A stretch of DNA of 64,000 nucleotides from CAZYFH01 sp965197395. GTDB taxonomy: Bacteria; Acidobacteriota; Vicinamibacteria; Vicinamibacterales; UBA8438. The stretch is from NCBI GenBank assembly GCA_965197395.1, contig OZ240205.1, forward strand, positions 1,550,001-1,614,000, in the 5' to 3' direction. The position numbers were made by a program, and so were the translations under genes. Numbering within the stretch: the first letter of the stretch is position 1; every line of letters begins with the position of its first letter. Below, one piece after another: positions 26,381 through 36,400 of the stretch. The notes beneath the pieces were generated by a model. The model was given only the letters and a program-made list of their open reading frames with translations. It had not been told where the DNA came from and did not search any database.

Positions 26381-28051
26381 CTACTCGGACGGGCGCTGCG
26401 CCTCGCGCACCGCCCGAAACTCGCTGGTCTCGCTCCACCCGGGCCAATCGTCGCCGCCAGCCAGCCGGGCACCCATCTGATACATGAAGGTCAGATCCGC
26501 GAGCGCGCCCGACAGATCCCAGTCCGGCTTCACCTCGTCCGAGACCTTGTGGTAGTCGTTGGCCGTGTACTCCTCACGTTTCTCGAGCCCGTACCCGGGC
26601 GGCTTGTCGAGGTACTCGACGCCGGGATCAGCGTAGAACGCCGGGATGCCGACCTTGGCGAAGGAGAAGTGGTCGGACCGATAGTAAAAGCCCTTCTCAG
26701 GCTCCGGATCCGGCGCCAGGGTGCGCCCGAGCTGGCCGGCGACCTCGGCGGCGACGTCGTCTAGCGCCGACTGCCCCATCCCGACGATGGTAAGTTCCCG
26801 AGTGCGACCCCACTGATTGAGGACGTCCATGTTCAGCGCGGCGACCGTCTGCGCGGCCGGGTAGACAGGGTTCTCGCCATAGTGTTTCGAACCGAGGAGT
26901 CCCTGCTCCTCGGCTGTAACCGCGAGGAACACGACCGAGCGCCGCGGCGGCTCCGGAGCCTGGCTGAATGCTCGCGCCAGCTCCAGGAGCCCGGCCGTGC
27001 CGGTGGCGTTGTCCGCCGCGCCGTTGAAGATCTGGTCGCCGTCGAGGCTCTCGTCACGCCCAAGGTGGTCCCAGTGCGCGACGTACATGACGATCTCATC
27101 GGGCGCGGCGCTTCCCTCGATCTTTGCGAGAAAGTTCTTCGAGTCGATGCGGCGCAGGTCGTTGCGGATGCGTGTCGTCCCGGTCACGCCAAGCGCGATC
27201 GGCTCGAAGCCGCGCTCGGCCGCTTGCTGCTTCGCCTGCTCGAAGTCGAGCCCAGCCATCTCGAAGAGCGTGACGGCGGTCGCCCGTTTGACCCAGCCTT
27301 CAATCGTGGCCCGGCTCAGATTGTCGTCCGCGGCGACGAGGTCGAATGACTCGCCGTAGGGCGCGCTGCCGACCACTTCCCACGGATACCCGGCTGGTCC
27401 GTCCTCGTGGATGACGAGCGATCCGGCCGCGCCCATCTCGGCGGCGATCTCGTGCTTGTAGGTCCACCGCCCGTAGTACGTCATTGCCGAACCGCCAAAC
27501 ACGTCGTCGAGCGGCGGGTCGTTGACCAGGAACAGCAAGATCTTGCCGGAGACGTCGGTCCCGCCGAAGTCGTTCCAGTCGTATTCGGGCGCGACGGCAC
27601 CGTAGCCAACGAAGATGAACTCGGCGTCCGTCACCTCGACCTCGCCGACGACGTGTTTCGTCGCCGAGACATAGTCGGTCCCGGGCTCGAGCGTGCGCGT
27701 CGCGCTGCCACTCGAGACGACGAGACCGTCTCCCGGCAGCGGCGTGATCCCGACGAGCGGCACCTCTTGCACCCACGTGCCGTTGGGGTTTCCCGGGGCC
27801 AGGCCGAGCGCGGAGAACTGCTCGGTCAAGAAGGCGAGGGTCTTCTCCTCGCCGGCCGAGCCGGGCGCGCGTCCTTCGAAGTCGTCGGAGGCGAGCGTTT
27901 CGGTCGTGGCCAGAAGCGTCTCGGCGCTGATCCCGGCCGCGATCTCTGCGGGGGCCGACGCGCCGTCCATCGACGGAGAGGCCTCCTCAGCACCGCCTCC
28001 GCACCCGATAGCAACAGAGAGCGCCATCGCGAAGAGCACTCGACTCGTCAC
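26381..28051 (-). CDS. M28 zinc aminopeptidase with PA domain, exported lipoprotein
   Basis: 556 aa. I start at GTG 28051 because GGAGGAG lies 5 nt before it; a GTG 15 nt upstream is in frame without such a site. Signal with lipobox-like end VAIGC. Order: N-terminal M28 part (SDDFEGRAPGSAGEEKTLAF), a protease-associated (PA) insert (DVSGKILLFLVNDPPLD), then the di-zinc core with ligands in YVAHWDHLG (His), GAADNATGTAG (Asp), AVTAEEQGLLGS (Glu pair), ALNMDVLNQWG (Asp) and NDYHKVSDEV (His). It should release N-terminal residues from peptides in the periplasm. A palindromic repeat lies just upstream, and the S9 peptidase follows upstream on the same strand. Confidence 0.93.
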   Translation of the reverse strand: MTSRVLFAMALSVAIGCGGGAEEASPSMDGASAPAEIAAGISAETLLATTETLASDDFEGRAPGSAGEEKTLAFLTEQFSALGLAPGNPNGTWVQEVPLVGITPLPGDGLVVSSGSATRTLEPGTDYVSATKHVVGEVEVTDAEFIFVGYGAVAPEYDWNDFGGTDVSGKILLFLVNDPPLDDVFGGSAMTYYGRWTYKHEIAAEMGAAGSLVIHEDGPAGYPWEVVGSAPYGESFDLVAADDNLSRATIEGWVKRATAVTLFEMAGLDFEQAKQQAAERGFEPIALGVTGTTRIRNDLRRIDSKNFLAKIEGSAAPDEIVMYVAHWDHLGRDESLDGDQIFNGAADNATGTAGLLELARAFSQAPEPPRRSVVFLAVTAEEQGLLGSKHYGENPVYPAAQTVAALNMDVLNQWGRTRELTIVGMGQSALDDVAAEVAGQLGRTLAPDPEPEKGFYYRSDHFSFAKVGIPAFYADPGVEYLDKPPGYGLEKREEYTANDYHKVSDEVKPDWDLSGALADLTFMYQMGARLAGGDDWPGWSETSEFRAVREAQRPSE

Positions 28052-28076
28052 AGTCTCCTCCGTCACGGTATCTGCC

Positions 28077-28100
28077 GCAGGCCTAAAGGCCTGCGCTACG
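28077..28100. repeat. intergenic palindromic repeat, copy 2 (single hairpin)
   Basis: Perfect stem GCAGGCCTAAAGGCCTGC followed by GCTACG, the same unit as the right half of the copy at 8866-8915. It lies between the S9 peptidase stop (28112) and the start of the M28 gene, where it could also act as an intercistronic stem-loop. Confidence 0.75.
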
Positions 28101-28111
28101 CCGGTACGGGA

Positions 28112-30238
28112 TCAGCTCGCGGCCCGTTCCGCGACCTCCGTCTCCGGCCCACGCCCCACCTGCCACAGCATGAAGCTGACCTCATCGACCATCTGGTCGA
28201 TCTGCTGGCTGACCGGTTGACCGCCGGAGTGACCGGCGTCGGTGTGATAGCGCAGCAGGATTGGGTTGTCCGACCCGTTCTTGGCCTGCATCAGCGCCGT
28301 CATCTTGCGTGCGTGCAGCGGCGCCACGCGCGTGTCGCCGTCGCCCGAGAGATACAGCGTCGCCGGATACGATCCGCCGTCGATCACGTTGTGGTAGGGC
28401 GAGTAGGCATGGATGTAGCGGAACTGCTCGGGGTCGTCGCTCGACCCGTACTCCGGCACCCAGAAGCTGGCGACGAGGAACTTGTGATAACGCACCATGT
28501 CGAGCAGGGGATAGGTACAGACGACGGCGCCGAACTGATCCGGCCGCTGGTTCGAGACGGCGCCGACCAGGAGACCGCCATTGCTGCCACCGCGGATCGC
28601 GAGGCGTGCCGGCGACGTGTAGCCCTCCGCGACCAGATGCTCAGCCGCCCCAATGAAATCGTCGAACACATTCTGCTTGTGCTCGAGCATGCCCGCCTGA
28701 TGCCACTCCTCCCCGAACTCCCCGCCGCCACGCATATTGGCCATCGCAAAGACGCCCCCGGCCTCGAGCCACGTCACCGCCAGCGGGGAGAACCCGGGCG
28801 TACGGCTGAGGTTGAACCCCCCGTAGCCGGTCAGCAGGGTCGGGTTGGTGCCGTCGCGCGGGGTATCCGGGGCTCGAACGACGAACATTGGCACCCGCGT
28901 GCCGTCCGCCGACCGGTACCAAAGCTGGTCGACGGTGTACGCCGACGCGTCGACCGGCGCGTCGAGACTTGCCCAGACGGACTGCTCGCCGGTCTCGATG
29001 TCATACCGATAGATCGTGCTCGGCACGTGAAAGGATTCGAAGGTGAAAAACGCCTCCGAGCTCTTCCACCGGCCGGTCCCACCGCCCACCGACCCGATCG
29101 TGTCGAAGCCGATGTCCCGCACGTGCGCGCCGTCCAGCTCGTGAATGGCGACGCGCGGCTGGACGTCCTGGAGATAGGAGACCGCCAACTTGCCACCGCG
29201 TCCGCGCGCGTCTTGAACAACGACGTCTTCCCGCTCGGCGATGACCTCCCGCCAGTGCTCGACCGTCGGCTTCGCCGGATCGGCCAGGACGACCCGCTTG
29301 TTGGGCGCGTCGAGGTTGGTCGTGATCACGAGCCGGTCGCCGGCAAACTCTGCCCACGACTCCGACACGCCGTCGGCGACCGCCGTCACGAACGGCGTGT
29401 CGCGCTCGAGGTCCTTGACGTGAATCTCGGTCGGCCCGGACGACCCTTCAATGATGTGGACGAGCAACCACCGGCCGTCGTCCGAGAGCCGCGTGACCGG
29501 GATGTGGTGGCGCTCGTAGCCCTCGCCGAACACGGCGCGGTCATCTGCCGGCGTCGACCCGAGTGCGTGATACATGACGCGCGGCGTCACGTCGCCGTAT
29601 CGCTCGTAGTAGAAGCCGCGCTTGTCCGGGGTGAGGCTCACGTTCCCGTATCGCGCCGCCGGGAGCACGTCGGCCAGATCCTCGCCGGTGTCGACGTCAC
29701 GAATCCGGACTGAGACTTCGTCGACGCCGCCGTCACGCACGGCGTACGCGACCAGCGTCCCGTCCTTCGACAGCTCGAGCAGCTCGACGCTGACCGTATG
29801 GTCCGCGCTCATCGGATGCGGGTCGATCAGCACGCGCTCGTGGCCGTCGGCCCCCTCACGGACGTAGATCACATCGAGGTCTTGGTCGGCGCGCCGCTTC
29901 CGGTAGAAGTAGCGGCCGCCGCGCTCGTAGGGGAGCCCGATCGTGTTACGCTCCAACACCGTGCCGGCGATCGCGCGGAGCGCGTCGCGACCCGGAAGCT
30001 GGTACAACACGGCATCGGTGTGCGCGTTCTGCTCGTCGATCCACGCGCGGGTTGCCGGCGCCTCCTGGTCTTCGAGCCAGCGGTAGGGGTCGGCGACCTG
30101 TACCCCGTGAAGCGTGTCGACGACGTCCTGCGCCTCGGTGGGCGGCGGCGATGGCACGGTGACTCCAGGCTCCTCTCCGGCACAGCTGACGAGCAGCGCC
30201 ACGCCGACGAGCGCAACGGTTCGAGCATGAATGAACAT
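28112..30238 (-). CDS. prolyl oligopeptidase (S9A family), exported lipoprotein
   Basis: 708 aa, normal length. Lipoprotein signal MFIHARTVALVGVALLVSC with a lipobox at LVSC. N-terminal propeller-capped region starts with VADPYRWLEDQEAPATRAWI, typical of S9A. The C-terminal alpha/beta-hydrolase holds Ser552 (IRGGSNGGLL), Asp635 (LSGDGDTRV) and His670 (DAGHSGG). Cleaves short peptides after proline. Located upstream of the M28 gene on the same strand, separated by the hairpin repeat, so the two may digest peptides together. Divergent from the DapA-fold gene. Confidence 0.95.
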   Translation of the reverse strand: MFIHARTVALVGVALLVSCAGEEPGVTVPSPPPTEAQDVVDTLHGVQVADPYRWLEDQEAPATRAWIDEQNAHTDAVLYQLPGRDALRAIAGTVLERNTIGLPYERGGRYFYRKRRADQDLDVIYVREGADGHERVLIDPHPMSADHTVSVELLELSKDGTLVAYAVRDGGVDEVSVRIRDVDTGEDLADVLPAARYGNVSLTPDKRGFYYERYGDVTPRVMYHALGSTPADDRAVFGEGYERHHIPVTRLSDDGRWLLVHIIEGSSGPTEIHVKDLERDTPFVTAVADGVSESWAEFAGDRLVITTNLDAPNKRVVLADPAKPTVEHWREVIAEREDVVVQDARGRGGKLAVSYLQDVQPRVAIHELDGAHVRDIGFDTIGSVGGGTGRWKSSEAFFTFESFHVPSTIYRYDIETGEQSVWASLDAPVDASAYTVDQLWYRSADGTRVPMFVVRAPDTPRDGTNPTLLTGYGGFNLSRTPGFSPLAVTWLEAGGVFAMANMRGGGEFGEEWHQAGMLEHKQNVFDDFIGAAEHLVAEGYTSPARLAIRGGSNGGLLVGAVSNQRPDQFGAVVCTYPLLDMVRYHKFLVASFWVPEYGSSDDPEQFRYIHAYSPYHNVIDGGSYPATLYLSGDGDTRVAPLHARKMTALMQAKNGSDNPILLRYHTDAGHSGGQPVSQQIDQMVDEVSFMLWQVGRGPETEVAERAAS

Positions 30239-30542
30239 GAGGCTTCTCCGACCACGTTGGTTCGAAGACCACAGCGTAGCGCATTTCTCGGCCCGCCAGC
30301 GCCCTCAGCAGGCCAGCCGTCGCGGCGTGATTGGGACGTGGCTGAGTTGCGTACATCCCGTAAGAAACCGTTTGCCTTTGGCGAGACGAAGCCGCACAGC
30401 TCAGAAAGCAGCACGCCGCGCCCCGAGGCGAGCCGGTTTCTGGAGGGCTGTACGCAGCTCAGCCACGGAGGCGCTCGAGCGCGTTTGGGTTAGACTGGCC
30501 CACGATCGAGGCGCAGGTCGAGGAAAACGTGGAGCGGCAACC
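30239..30542. other. 304-nt divergent intergenic region
   Basis: Between the leftward prolyl oligopeptidase and the rightward DapA-fold gene. No gene seen. A TTAGACT about 50 nt before the rightward start could serve as a -10 element, without a convincing -35. Confidence 0.4.
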
Positions 30543-31526
30543 ATGAACACCTACACCCGTCGTCAGTGGTTGAGCACCGTCGGGGCGGCGGCACTCCTGC
30601 CCTATCTGCCGCGTACGGCGGCCGCCGCGGCGAAATCGATGCGCGGCGCGTTCATCATCCTGAGCACGCCGTATACCTCGGCCAACGAGGTGGACTACGA
30701 CGATCTGGCCAACCAGGTGCGGTTTCTCGATCGGTGTGGCGTCGAGGGGCTCGTCTGGCCGCAGAACTCGAGCGAGCAACGCCACCTGTCGAAGGACGAG
30801 CGGTTGCGCGGGTTCGATGTGCTGGCAGAGGCCGCGCAGGGCACGCGGCCGGCGCTCGTCTTTGGCGTGCAGGGCGACGACACCGAGGGCATGCTGGCAT
30901 ACGCGCGGTATGCGGAGGCGCTCGCACCGGACGGCATGATCGCCATCCCGCCGACCGAGGCGACGTCACTTGACGACTTCCGCGCGTACTACGCCGCGCT
31001 GTGTGGCATCACCGACCGGCCCATCTTCTTCCAGACGAGCGGCGGCGCGCCCGATGTCGTTCCGACTGTCGAGTTCATGGTCGGCATGGCGAAGGAGTTC
31101 CCGAACCTCGCCTACGTCAAGGAGGAGCGCGACCCCGTGCACGAGCGGATGCTCGCGCTGGTGCCCCATCGGCCGCAGACCATCAAGGCGATCTTCGGCG
31201 CCGCCTTCGGGCGCCAGTGGCTATACGAGATGCGTCTCGGGATGGACGGCGTGATGACCGGCGGGGCGATGTACGCCGACATCTACGCGCGGCTGTGGGA
31301 GCTTCACGTCGAGGGCAAGACCGACGGGTTGCGCGACCTGTTCGGTAAGCTGCTTCTGATGCTCAACCTCGATCGATCGATCCCCGGTGTCAGGCTGTAT
31401 GTGCTGAAGCGGCGCGGGATCTTCACGACCACCAAATCACGTCGCGGCGACTACACATTCTCGACCGATCAGGTCGCCGAGATCGAGTACCGCCTCGACG
31501 CCCTCAGGCCGTATTTCCGCGCCTAG
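30543..31526 (+). CDS. Tat-exported dihydrodipicolinate synthase/N-acetylneuraminate lyase-fold protein
   Basis: 327 aa. The frame is open upstream of 30543, but this ATG has a GGAGCGG site and opens a twin-arginine signal (YTRRQWLSTVGAAALLPYLP). The rest is a DapA-type TIM barrel: the Schiff-base lysine is Lys193 (LAYVKEERDP). The usual GSTGE loop is replaced by WPQNSSEQRHLSKDER and the catalytic YN.P strand by FFQTSGG, so the Tyr-Thr-Thr proton relay is altered. Export is unusual because this family is normally cytoplasmic. It could be an aldolase or lyase acting on an exported sugar acid; the substrate is unknown. Confidence 0.85.
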   Translation: MNTYTRRQWLSTVGAAALLPYLPRTAAAAAKSMRGAFIILSTPYTSANEVDYDDLANQVRFLDRCGVEGLVWPQNSSEQRHLSKDERLRGFDVLAEAAQGTRPALVFGVQGDDTEGMLAYARYAEALAPDGMIAIPPTEATSLDDFRAYYAALCGITDRPIFFQTSGGAPDVVPTVEFMVGMAKEFPNLAYVKEERDPVHERMLALVPHRPQTIKAIFGAAFGRQWLYEMRLGMDGVMTGGAMYADIYARLWELHVEGKTDGLRDLFGKLLLMLNLDRSIPGVRLYVLKRRGIFTTTKSRRGDYTFSTDQVAEIEYRLDALRPYFRA

Positions 31527-31693
31527 CTGTGCTTCAGCATCATCGGCGCGAGGCGCCGGATGAATGCCGGCGGCGGAACCTCCCATCCCAGCGTGTCAAC
31601 CAGGCGGTCGTAGACGTTGAAGAGAAAGCAGACGTATAGCGCCTCGACGGCGGCTTCATTGGAGATGTTCTGGTTGCGCAAGCCCAAGCGCAT
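31523..31693 (-). pseudogene. C-terminal fragment of an AhpD-like carboxymuconolactone-decarboxylase-family protein
   Basis: A 56-codon frame begins MRLGLRNQNISNEAAVEAL and continues with a YVCFLFNVYDRLVDTLGWEVP segment, which resembles the C-terminal helices of alkylhydroperoxidase/CMD-type proteins (a FN..DRLVD..GWEVP end). The part that would carry the CxxC redox centre is missing. Similarity stops just where a palindromic repeat (31715-31753) begins. Its stop codon overlaps the 3' end of the DapA-fold gene on the other strand. Read as a broken gene; a short expressed protein cannot be excluded. Confidence 0.5.
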
Positions 31694-31714
31694 ACGTGTG
31701 GCAGGTTCAGGGGG

Positions 31715-31753
31715 CCAGGCTTCAGCCTGGTCCGCCTGCCTGCAAGCCTGCGG
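31715..31753. repeat. intergenic palindromic repeat, copy 3 (diverged)
   Basis: First hairpin CCAGGCTTCAGCCTGG is perfect; the second half (CCGCCTGCCTGCAAGCCTGCGG region) is degenerate. Same family as 8866 and 48683. It lies next to a broken gene, so the unit may have inserted into or replaced its 5' part. Confidence 0.6.
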
Positions 31754-31775
31754 TCGACACGAACGACCGCCTGGA

Positions 31776-32474
31776 TCACGGTACGCCGGCGACGTCGGCC
31801 GCCAGCAAGCCAGTCAACCAGTCGCCGATATCACGCACCTCCTCGAGGCAGACCTGGTGCGCCATCTGGTACTCATGCCAGTCGACGGGGTAACCTGCCC
31901 CCACGAGGGTCTCACAGCTGCCGCGACCAAGGGCATGCGGCACGACCGGGTCCTCGGTGCCATGTGCCAGGAAGATCGGCACGGCCCGGCTCGCTGGCGC
32001 GGCCTCGGCCGTCAGGGTATCGGGCAGCAGCAGGTAACCGGACAGGCACATGATGCCCGCCAGCGCCTCCGGAGAGCGGAGCCCGGCGAAGAGCGCCATC
32101 GCCCCGCCTTGCGAGAAGCCGGCGAGCACGATGCGGTTTGCCGGCACCCCCCGTTCGATCTCCCGCGCCACGAGCTGTCCGATTGACGCAGTCGACTGCC
32201 GGATTCGCGTCTCATCCTCCCCGCGACGGTCGAACCCGGTCACGTCGTACCACGCGCGCATGACCATCCCCTGGTTGATCGTCACAGGGATCTGCGGCGC
32301 GTTCGGGAAGACGTAGCGGACGCGCAGGCCAAGGGGCAGACCAAGCTGCGGGGGAATCCCGTGGAAGTCGTGCGCGTCGGCCCCCAGCCCGTGCATCCAG
32401 ATCACGGATGCTGTGGCCGGCCCATCGGGCTCGATCTCGAGCGTTTCCAGCTGCGGGCTCGACGTCAGGGTCAT
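31776..32474 (-). CDS. phospholipase/carboxylesterase family alpha/beta-hydrolase
   Basis: 232 aa from the ATG at 32474; longer in-frame starts overlap the DUF4159 gene. An acyl-protein-thioesterase/carboxylesterase fold: VIWMHGLGADAHDFHGIPP oxyanion region, Ser121 (LAGFSQGGAMA), Asp175 (HGTEDPVVPH) and His206 (YQMAHQVCLEE). It hydrolyses short-chain esters or lysophospholipids in the cytoplasm by family. No signal peptide. Last gene of the long minus-strand run, 17 nt after the stop of the DUF4159 gene, so possibly co-transcribed with the MoxR cluster. Confidence 0.92.
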   Translation of the reverse strand: MTLTSSPQLETLEIEPDGPATASVIWMHGLGADAHDFHGIPPQLGLPLGLRVRYVFPNAPQIPVTINQGMVMRAWYDVTGFDRRGEDETRIRQSTASIGQLVAREIERGVPANRIVLAGFSQGGAMALFAGLRSPEALAGIMCLSGYLLLPDTLTAEAAPASRAVPIFLAHGTEDPVVPHALGRGSCETLVGAGYPVDWHEYQMAHQVCLEEVRDIGDWLTGLLAADVAGVP

Positions 32475-32491
32475 TGGTCCGTCGAAGGCGA

Positions 32492-33322
32492 TCAATGGGT
32501 CATCGCGTGGACGACCGTGTTGATCCCGACGGCGTAGGCGTTGATCGAGAACCGGTAGAAGAAGTCGTAGTCTTCCCCTTCGCGCTCCCACCCGTCCGCA
32601 ATGTCGGTGTTGTGGCTCATCAGCACGAGGAGTCGACCGTCCGGGTCCGCGATGCCCCTGAAGTGCACCTCGTCGCTTCGTGTTCCGCGCTCCGAGGTCG
32701 TGGCGCCGCCGCTCCGGCGCCAGTGTTGAATTGACGGGATTTGCGGGATGTGCGTCACCTCGAACATCACCCGGTGGATCGGGTGGTCGAAGGGGATGTC
32801 GAAGACCGGATAGTCGCCCAGCGGCAGCGCCTTGCCGATCTCACCCATCCACTGCGCCCATGCGTTGGGCCCCCAGAAGTCGTCGACCCAGAGGAAGCCG
32901 CCCTTCAAGAGATAGTCCCTGAGCCGACGTGCCTCGATGTCATTGAGCCAGAGCGTGCCGACATCCGACATGAAGATGAACGGGTAGTTGAAGAGGGCCT
33001 CATCGGTCAGTCGCAAGACCACGTGGTCCGGCTCGTCATGTTCATCAAACCCGACGTGCGTCGTCGTCAGCTCCGACAGTCGGATCATCAGGTTCTGGTC
33101 GGCCGTCGGGTAATCGGTGTACCAGCCCTGGCCGCCAGGCTCGCGGCGGTCGCTCTGGTAGAGGATGCGGGAGAACGTGAAGTCGCGATGGACCGGCTCG
33201 GCAACCGGGAACTTCGGAGGCATGCGATACCAGCCGCCCCGGCCCCACCGGCGCTGCGCCAGGGCCGATGCGCCAACGGCCAGCGCTGCCAGCACGACAC
33301 ACGCGATCAGCTTCTGGCGCAC
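32492..33322 (-). CDS. exported DUF4159 protein, paralogue 1
   Basis: 276 aa, GTG start, signal peptide (LIACVVLAALAVGASALAQ). DUF4159 hallmarks: TFSRILYQSDRREPGG, DYPTADQNLMIRLSEL, a FIFMSDVGTLWLNDIEARRL strand, LLKGGFLWVDDFWGPNAWAQ and VFDIPFDHPIHRVMF. The C-terminus ends VGINTVVHAMTH; the two other copies (41144, 45383) share the DDFWG block and an identical-type end (A-M/L-T/S-H). The fold is predicted to resemble glutamine amidotransferase-like alpha/beta domains. Function unknown. 100 nt downstream of the DUF4175-like gene. Confidence 0.9.
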   Translation of the reverse strand: MRQKLIACVVLAALAVGASALAQRRWGRGGWYRMPPKFPVAEPVHRDFTFSRILYQSDRREPGGQGWYTDYPTADQNLMIRLSELTTTHVGFDEHDEPDHVVLRLTDEALFNYPFIFMSDVGTLWLNDIEARRLRDYLLKGGFLWVDDFWGPNAWAQWMGEIGKALPLGDYPVFDIPFDHPIHRVMFEVTHIPQIPSIQHWRRSGGATTSERGTRSDEVHFRGIADPDGRLLVLMSHNTDIADGWEREGEDYDFFYRFSINAYAVGINTVVHAMTH

Positions 33323-33422
33323 GGCACCGAACCCTCACCGAACCAAACAACGGCCGCCCAGACGGTGCCACTGCGCGCCGAAGGCGCCGCGCACGAGCGT
33401 CGAACCGATGCCTACTGTTTCG

Positions 33423-36400
33423 TCACTGCTCCTCGGACAGCGCCCGGAAATACTCCTCCACCAGCTCGCGGAACTCGGCGGGCATCTCCTCGTTGCCGGC
33501 GAGGAAGAGCTCCTCGCTTTCCTCGCTGATCTCGCGTCGGAGGCGATATTCGAATCGCTTCAGCTCCTCCAGGACGAAGGACTGCAGCCGGGCAATCTCC
33601 TCGGGATCCTGGTAGTTGCGCAGGTTGTCGAGCGCGCGCATCCGCTCGATGATGTCGCGTAGATCCGCGGCAGCGAAGTCCTCCTGCTCGAGCAGGCGCC
33701 TCAGCTCGTCCGCTTCGCCCGCGCGCTCCCGGTACTCCCGCTGCCACTGGCGAATGTCGTCCGGGTCCCACGCGGCCGACCCGGGCCGACGGTCTCCGTA
33801 TCCGTATCGACCGCCGAACGGCCCACCCCAGGCGTTCCCGTCACCCGGCCGTCCGTCTGCGCCGCCCGGCTGACCGCCCTGACCCTGTTGGCCTTGCTGA
33901 CCCTGTTGGCCTTCCTGACCCTGCTGGCCTTCCTGACCCTGTTGGCCCTGCTCGCCTTGCTGGCCCTGCTGACCGTCCTGCGATTCCTCGCCCTCTTGCC
34001 ACATGCGATGGTCGAGCGACTCGAGGCTCCGCATGAGGTCGCGCGTCTGGTCGAGCGCCTGGGCCATCCGATCACCGTCCGTTTTTCCAACGGCCGCCGC
34101 GGCCTCGGCGAGCTTCTCGGCGAGCTCGTCGATGTCGCCGCCGATCTCCGATTCGAAGGCGTTGGCCGTCTCGCCCGGGCGACTGCGGATCAGGCCTCGG
34201 GAGTAGCGAATCTTCTCCTTGAGCCTGTTGTCTCGAATGCTGCCCGCGGCTTCCTGAAGACGCCGCGATGCGTCCCGCTCGTCACGACGGAACTCCGCCG
34301 AGGTTGAATCGATCTGCCGTTCCAGGTCGGCGACCTCGCCTTCCATCTGGTCCTTGCGCTCCATCAGCCGCCGCTGTTGCTCCGCGCGCTCCTGATCGGC
34401 CATCCCCGGCAAGCCGCTGACGTCGGAGGCCATTTCCCGCTGCTCGTCGGCGAGCCGGTTGGCCCGACGCAGCTGGTCCTGGATGTCACGCTGCAGCCGG
34501 CCGGTCTGTTCGCTTTGCAGCCGCTCCTGCACGTCCCGCAGCCGGTCGAGCGCGGCCCCTGCCTCGGCGAAGCCGAGGTTGTCGCTGTTGGCGGCTGCGC
34601 GCCGCATGGCGTCCGCGGCCTCCTGCAGGCGTCGAGCGGCGTCCATCATCTGCGGCGAGTTCTGCTCGCGCGCGAGCCGCTCGAGCCGACGGGCGGCTTC
34701 CTCCGCCTCCTCGGCCAAGGCGCGCTGGCCGGCACCGCCACCCTGCGTCGATTGCTGGCCACGGGCTCGGCGCCGCTGGCGCTCTGCCTCACGCTCCTGA
34801 CGGCGCGCCAACTCACGCAGGCGCTCCATCAGCTCGTCGACGGTGTTGTCGGCCTGCTGCTGCTCGCCGCGTTGCAGCGTCTCGTACTGGTTGCGGAGCT
34901 TGTCGAGCTCGAGCTCGAACAAGTCGGCGAGGTCTTCTGCGGCCTGACGCCCACCGCCACCGCCGCCGCCGCCACCGCCGCCCATCGTGACGAGCACTTC
35001 CTCGTAGGCTTCTTCCGCGCGCTGCAGGGCCTGTAGCGACCGCTGTTCGTGCGGCAGCGCCGCGTCCGCGTCCTGGCTTTGCAGCTCCTCCTCCGCCGCA
35101 CGCATCGCGTCGGCCGCCTGCGGCAGGATTTCCGAGATGCGTCTGAACGCCGGATCGGCCGGCATGACTCGGCTGTTCATGCGGCGCAGGAGCGTCTCGA
35201 CCTGCTCACGCAACCGGCCTTGCGCCAGCGTCAGGAACACGACGTTCTCCTGGAACTCATCGCCGGTGAACGTGTCGCGATCGCGGATCACGTTGAAGGT
35301 GGCGGAGATGATCTCGCGCTGCGCTTCGGAGAGCGCACGCGGATCGGCTCCTCCGCCCCCACCGCCACCGCCCCCACCCTGCGACTGCTGCGCGCGGAAG
35401 TCCCGGCTGAAGCGGCGAATCTGGATGAAGTACAAGTCGCTCTTGATGTCGGCGTTCCGCTGCGCGAGGTTGCGGTCGGTCGCGCGTGCGTAGTAGGAGA
35501 GAAAGTCGCCCGGCTCGAGCTCCAGCTCCTCGAGGAAGAAGGTGTGCCCGGCCGACACCTCTTTCAGCGTGGTGTCGCTCCCGTCGTACAGCGCAACCGA
35601 TTCCTCGGGGCCGCCGTTGAGTGAGTAGACGAGGTCCAGCGACCGGAGCCCGAAATCGTCGTCGGCGCGCGCCTCGACGAACATCTCCTCGATGGCGCTC
35701 GCCGTCGTATCGCGCCCAGGTTTGACGAACATCACCGAGGGCGGCTGGTCCGTCAAGACATCGATCGTGTATTGCGGCGACGCCGTGACGAGCTGCCCGT
35801 CGGGCGCCTGCAAGTCGACTCGATAGAAGCCTTCCTGCTCCACGACGAAGCTGGCCGTGAGCGCCCCCTCGGCATCCACCACGAGGGCGGTCCGATGCTC
35901 TTCGTCGAACACCAGCTCGCCGCCGGCGGTCCCCATCGTCGGTATGGCGCGCAGGCGAACCTCGGTGCCGCCCAGAACCGCGATGTCGCCGCCGTCTTCG
36001 ACAAGCCGCGGCTCCAGGCCCGTGTACGCCGGGAACACATACTCGTGCTCGAGCCGTTCGACATAGGGCAGGTCGATCACGTCGAGCGTGAAGGTCGCCG
36101 ACTCGATGCCGACCGACTCGACGAAGTAGTCGGTTTGCTGCTGGAGATCGAACAGCAGGACCTCAAACATGCCTGCTTCCACCTCGCCCTGCTCGTTCTC
36201 GACGGGCAACAACGCCAGCCGCTCGAACGCGCCGTCGGCGCCGGCACGCATGAGGAGGTCGACTTCATCCGACTCGAAGCCGAGCAAGCGCGCGGTGACG
36301 GTCTGGTCCGAGCCCTTGGCCACCGTCGCGTCACCGGGCAGCACCTCGATTTGATACGGGCTGGCGGCCGTGACGCTCCCCATCGAGAGCAGCGCCGAGA

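Noticed and set aside
27407..29713. Plus-strand open frame of 768 codons
   Set aside because: Antisense to the M28 and S9 peptidases, whose active sites are all intact; a typical high-GC shadow.
34960..35400. Runs coding polyglycine as possible frameshift sites or repeats
   Set aside because: They stay in frame inside the DUF4175-like gene and act as flexible linkers.
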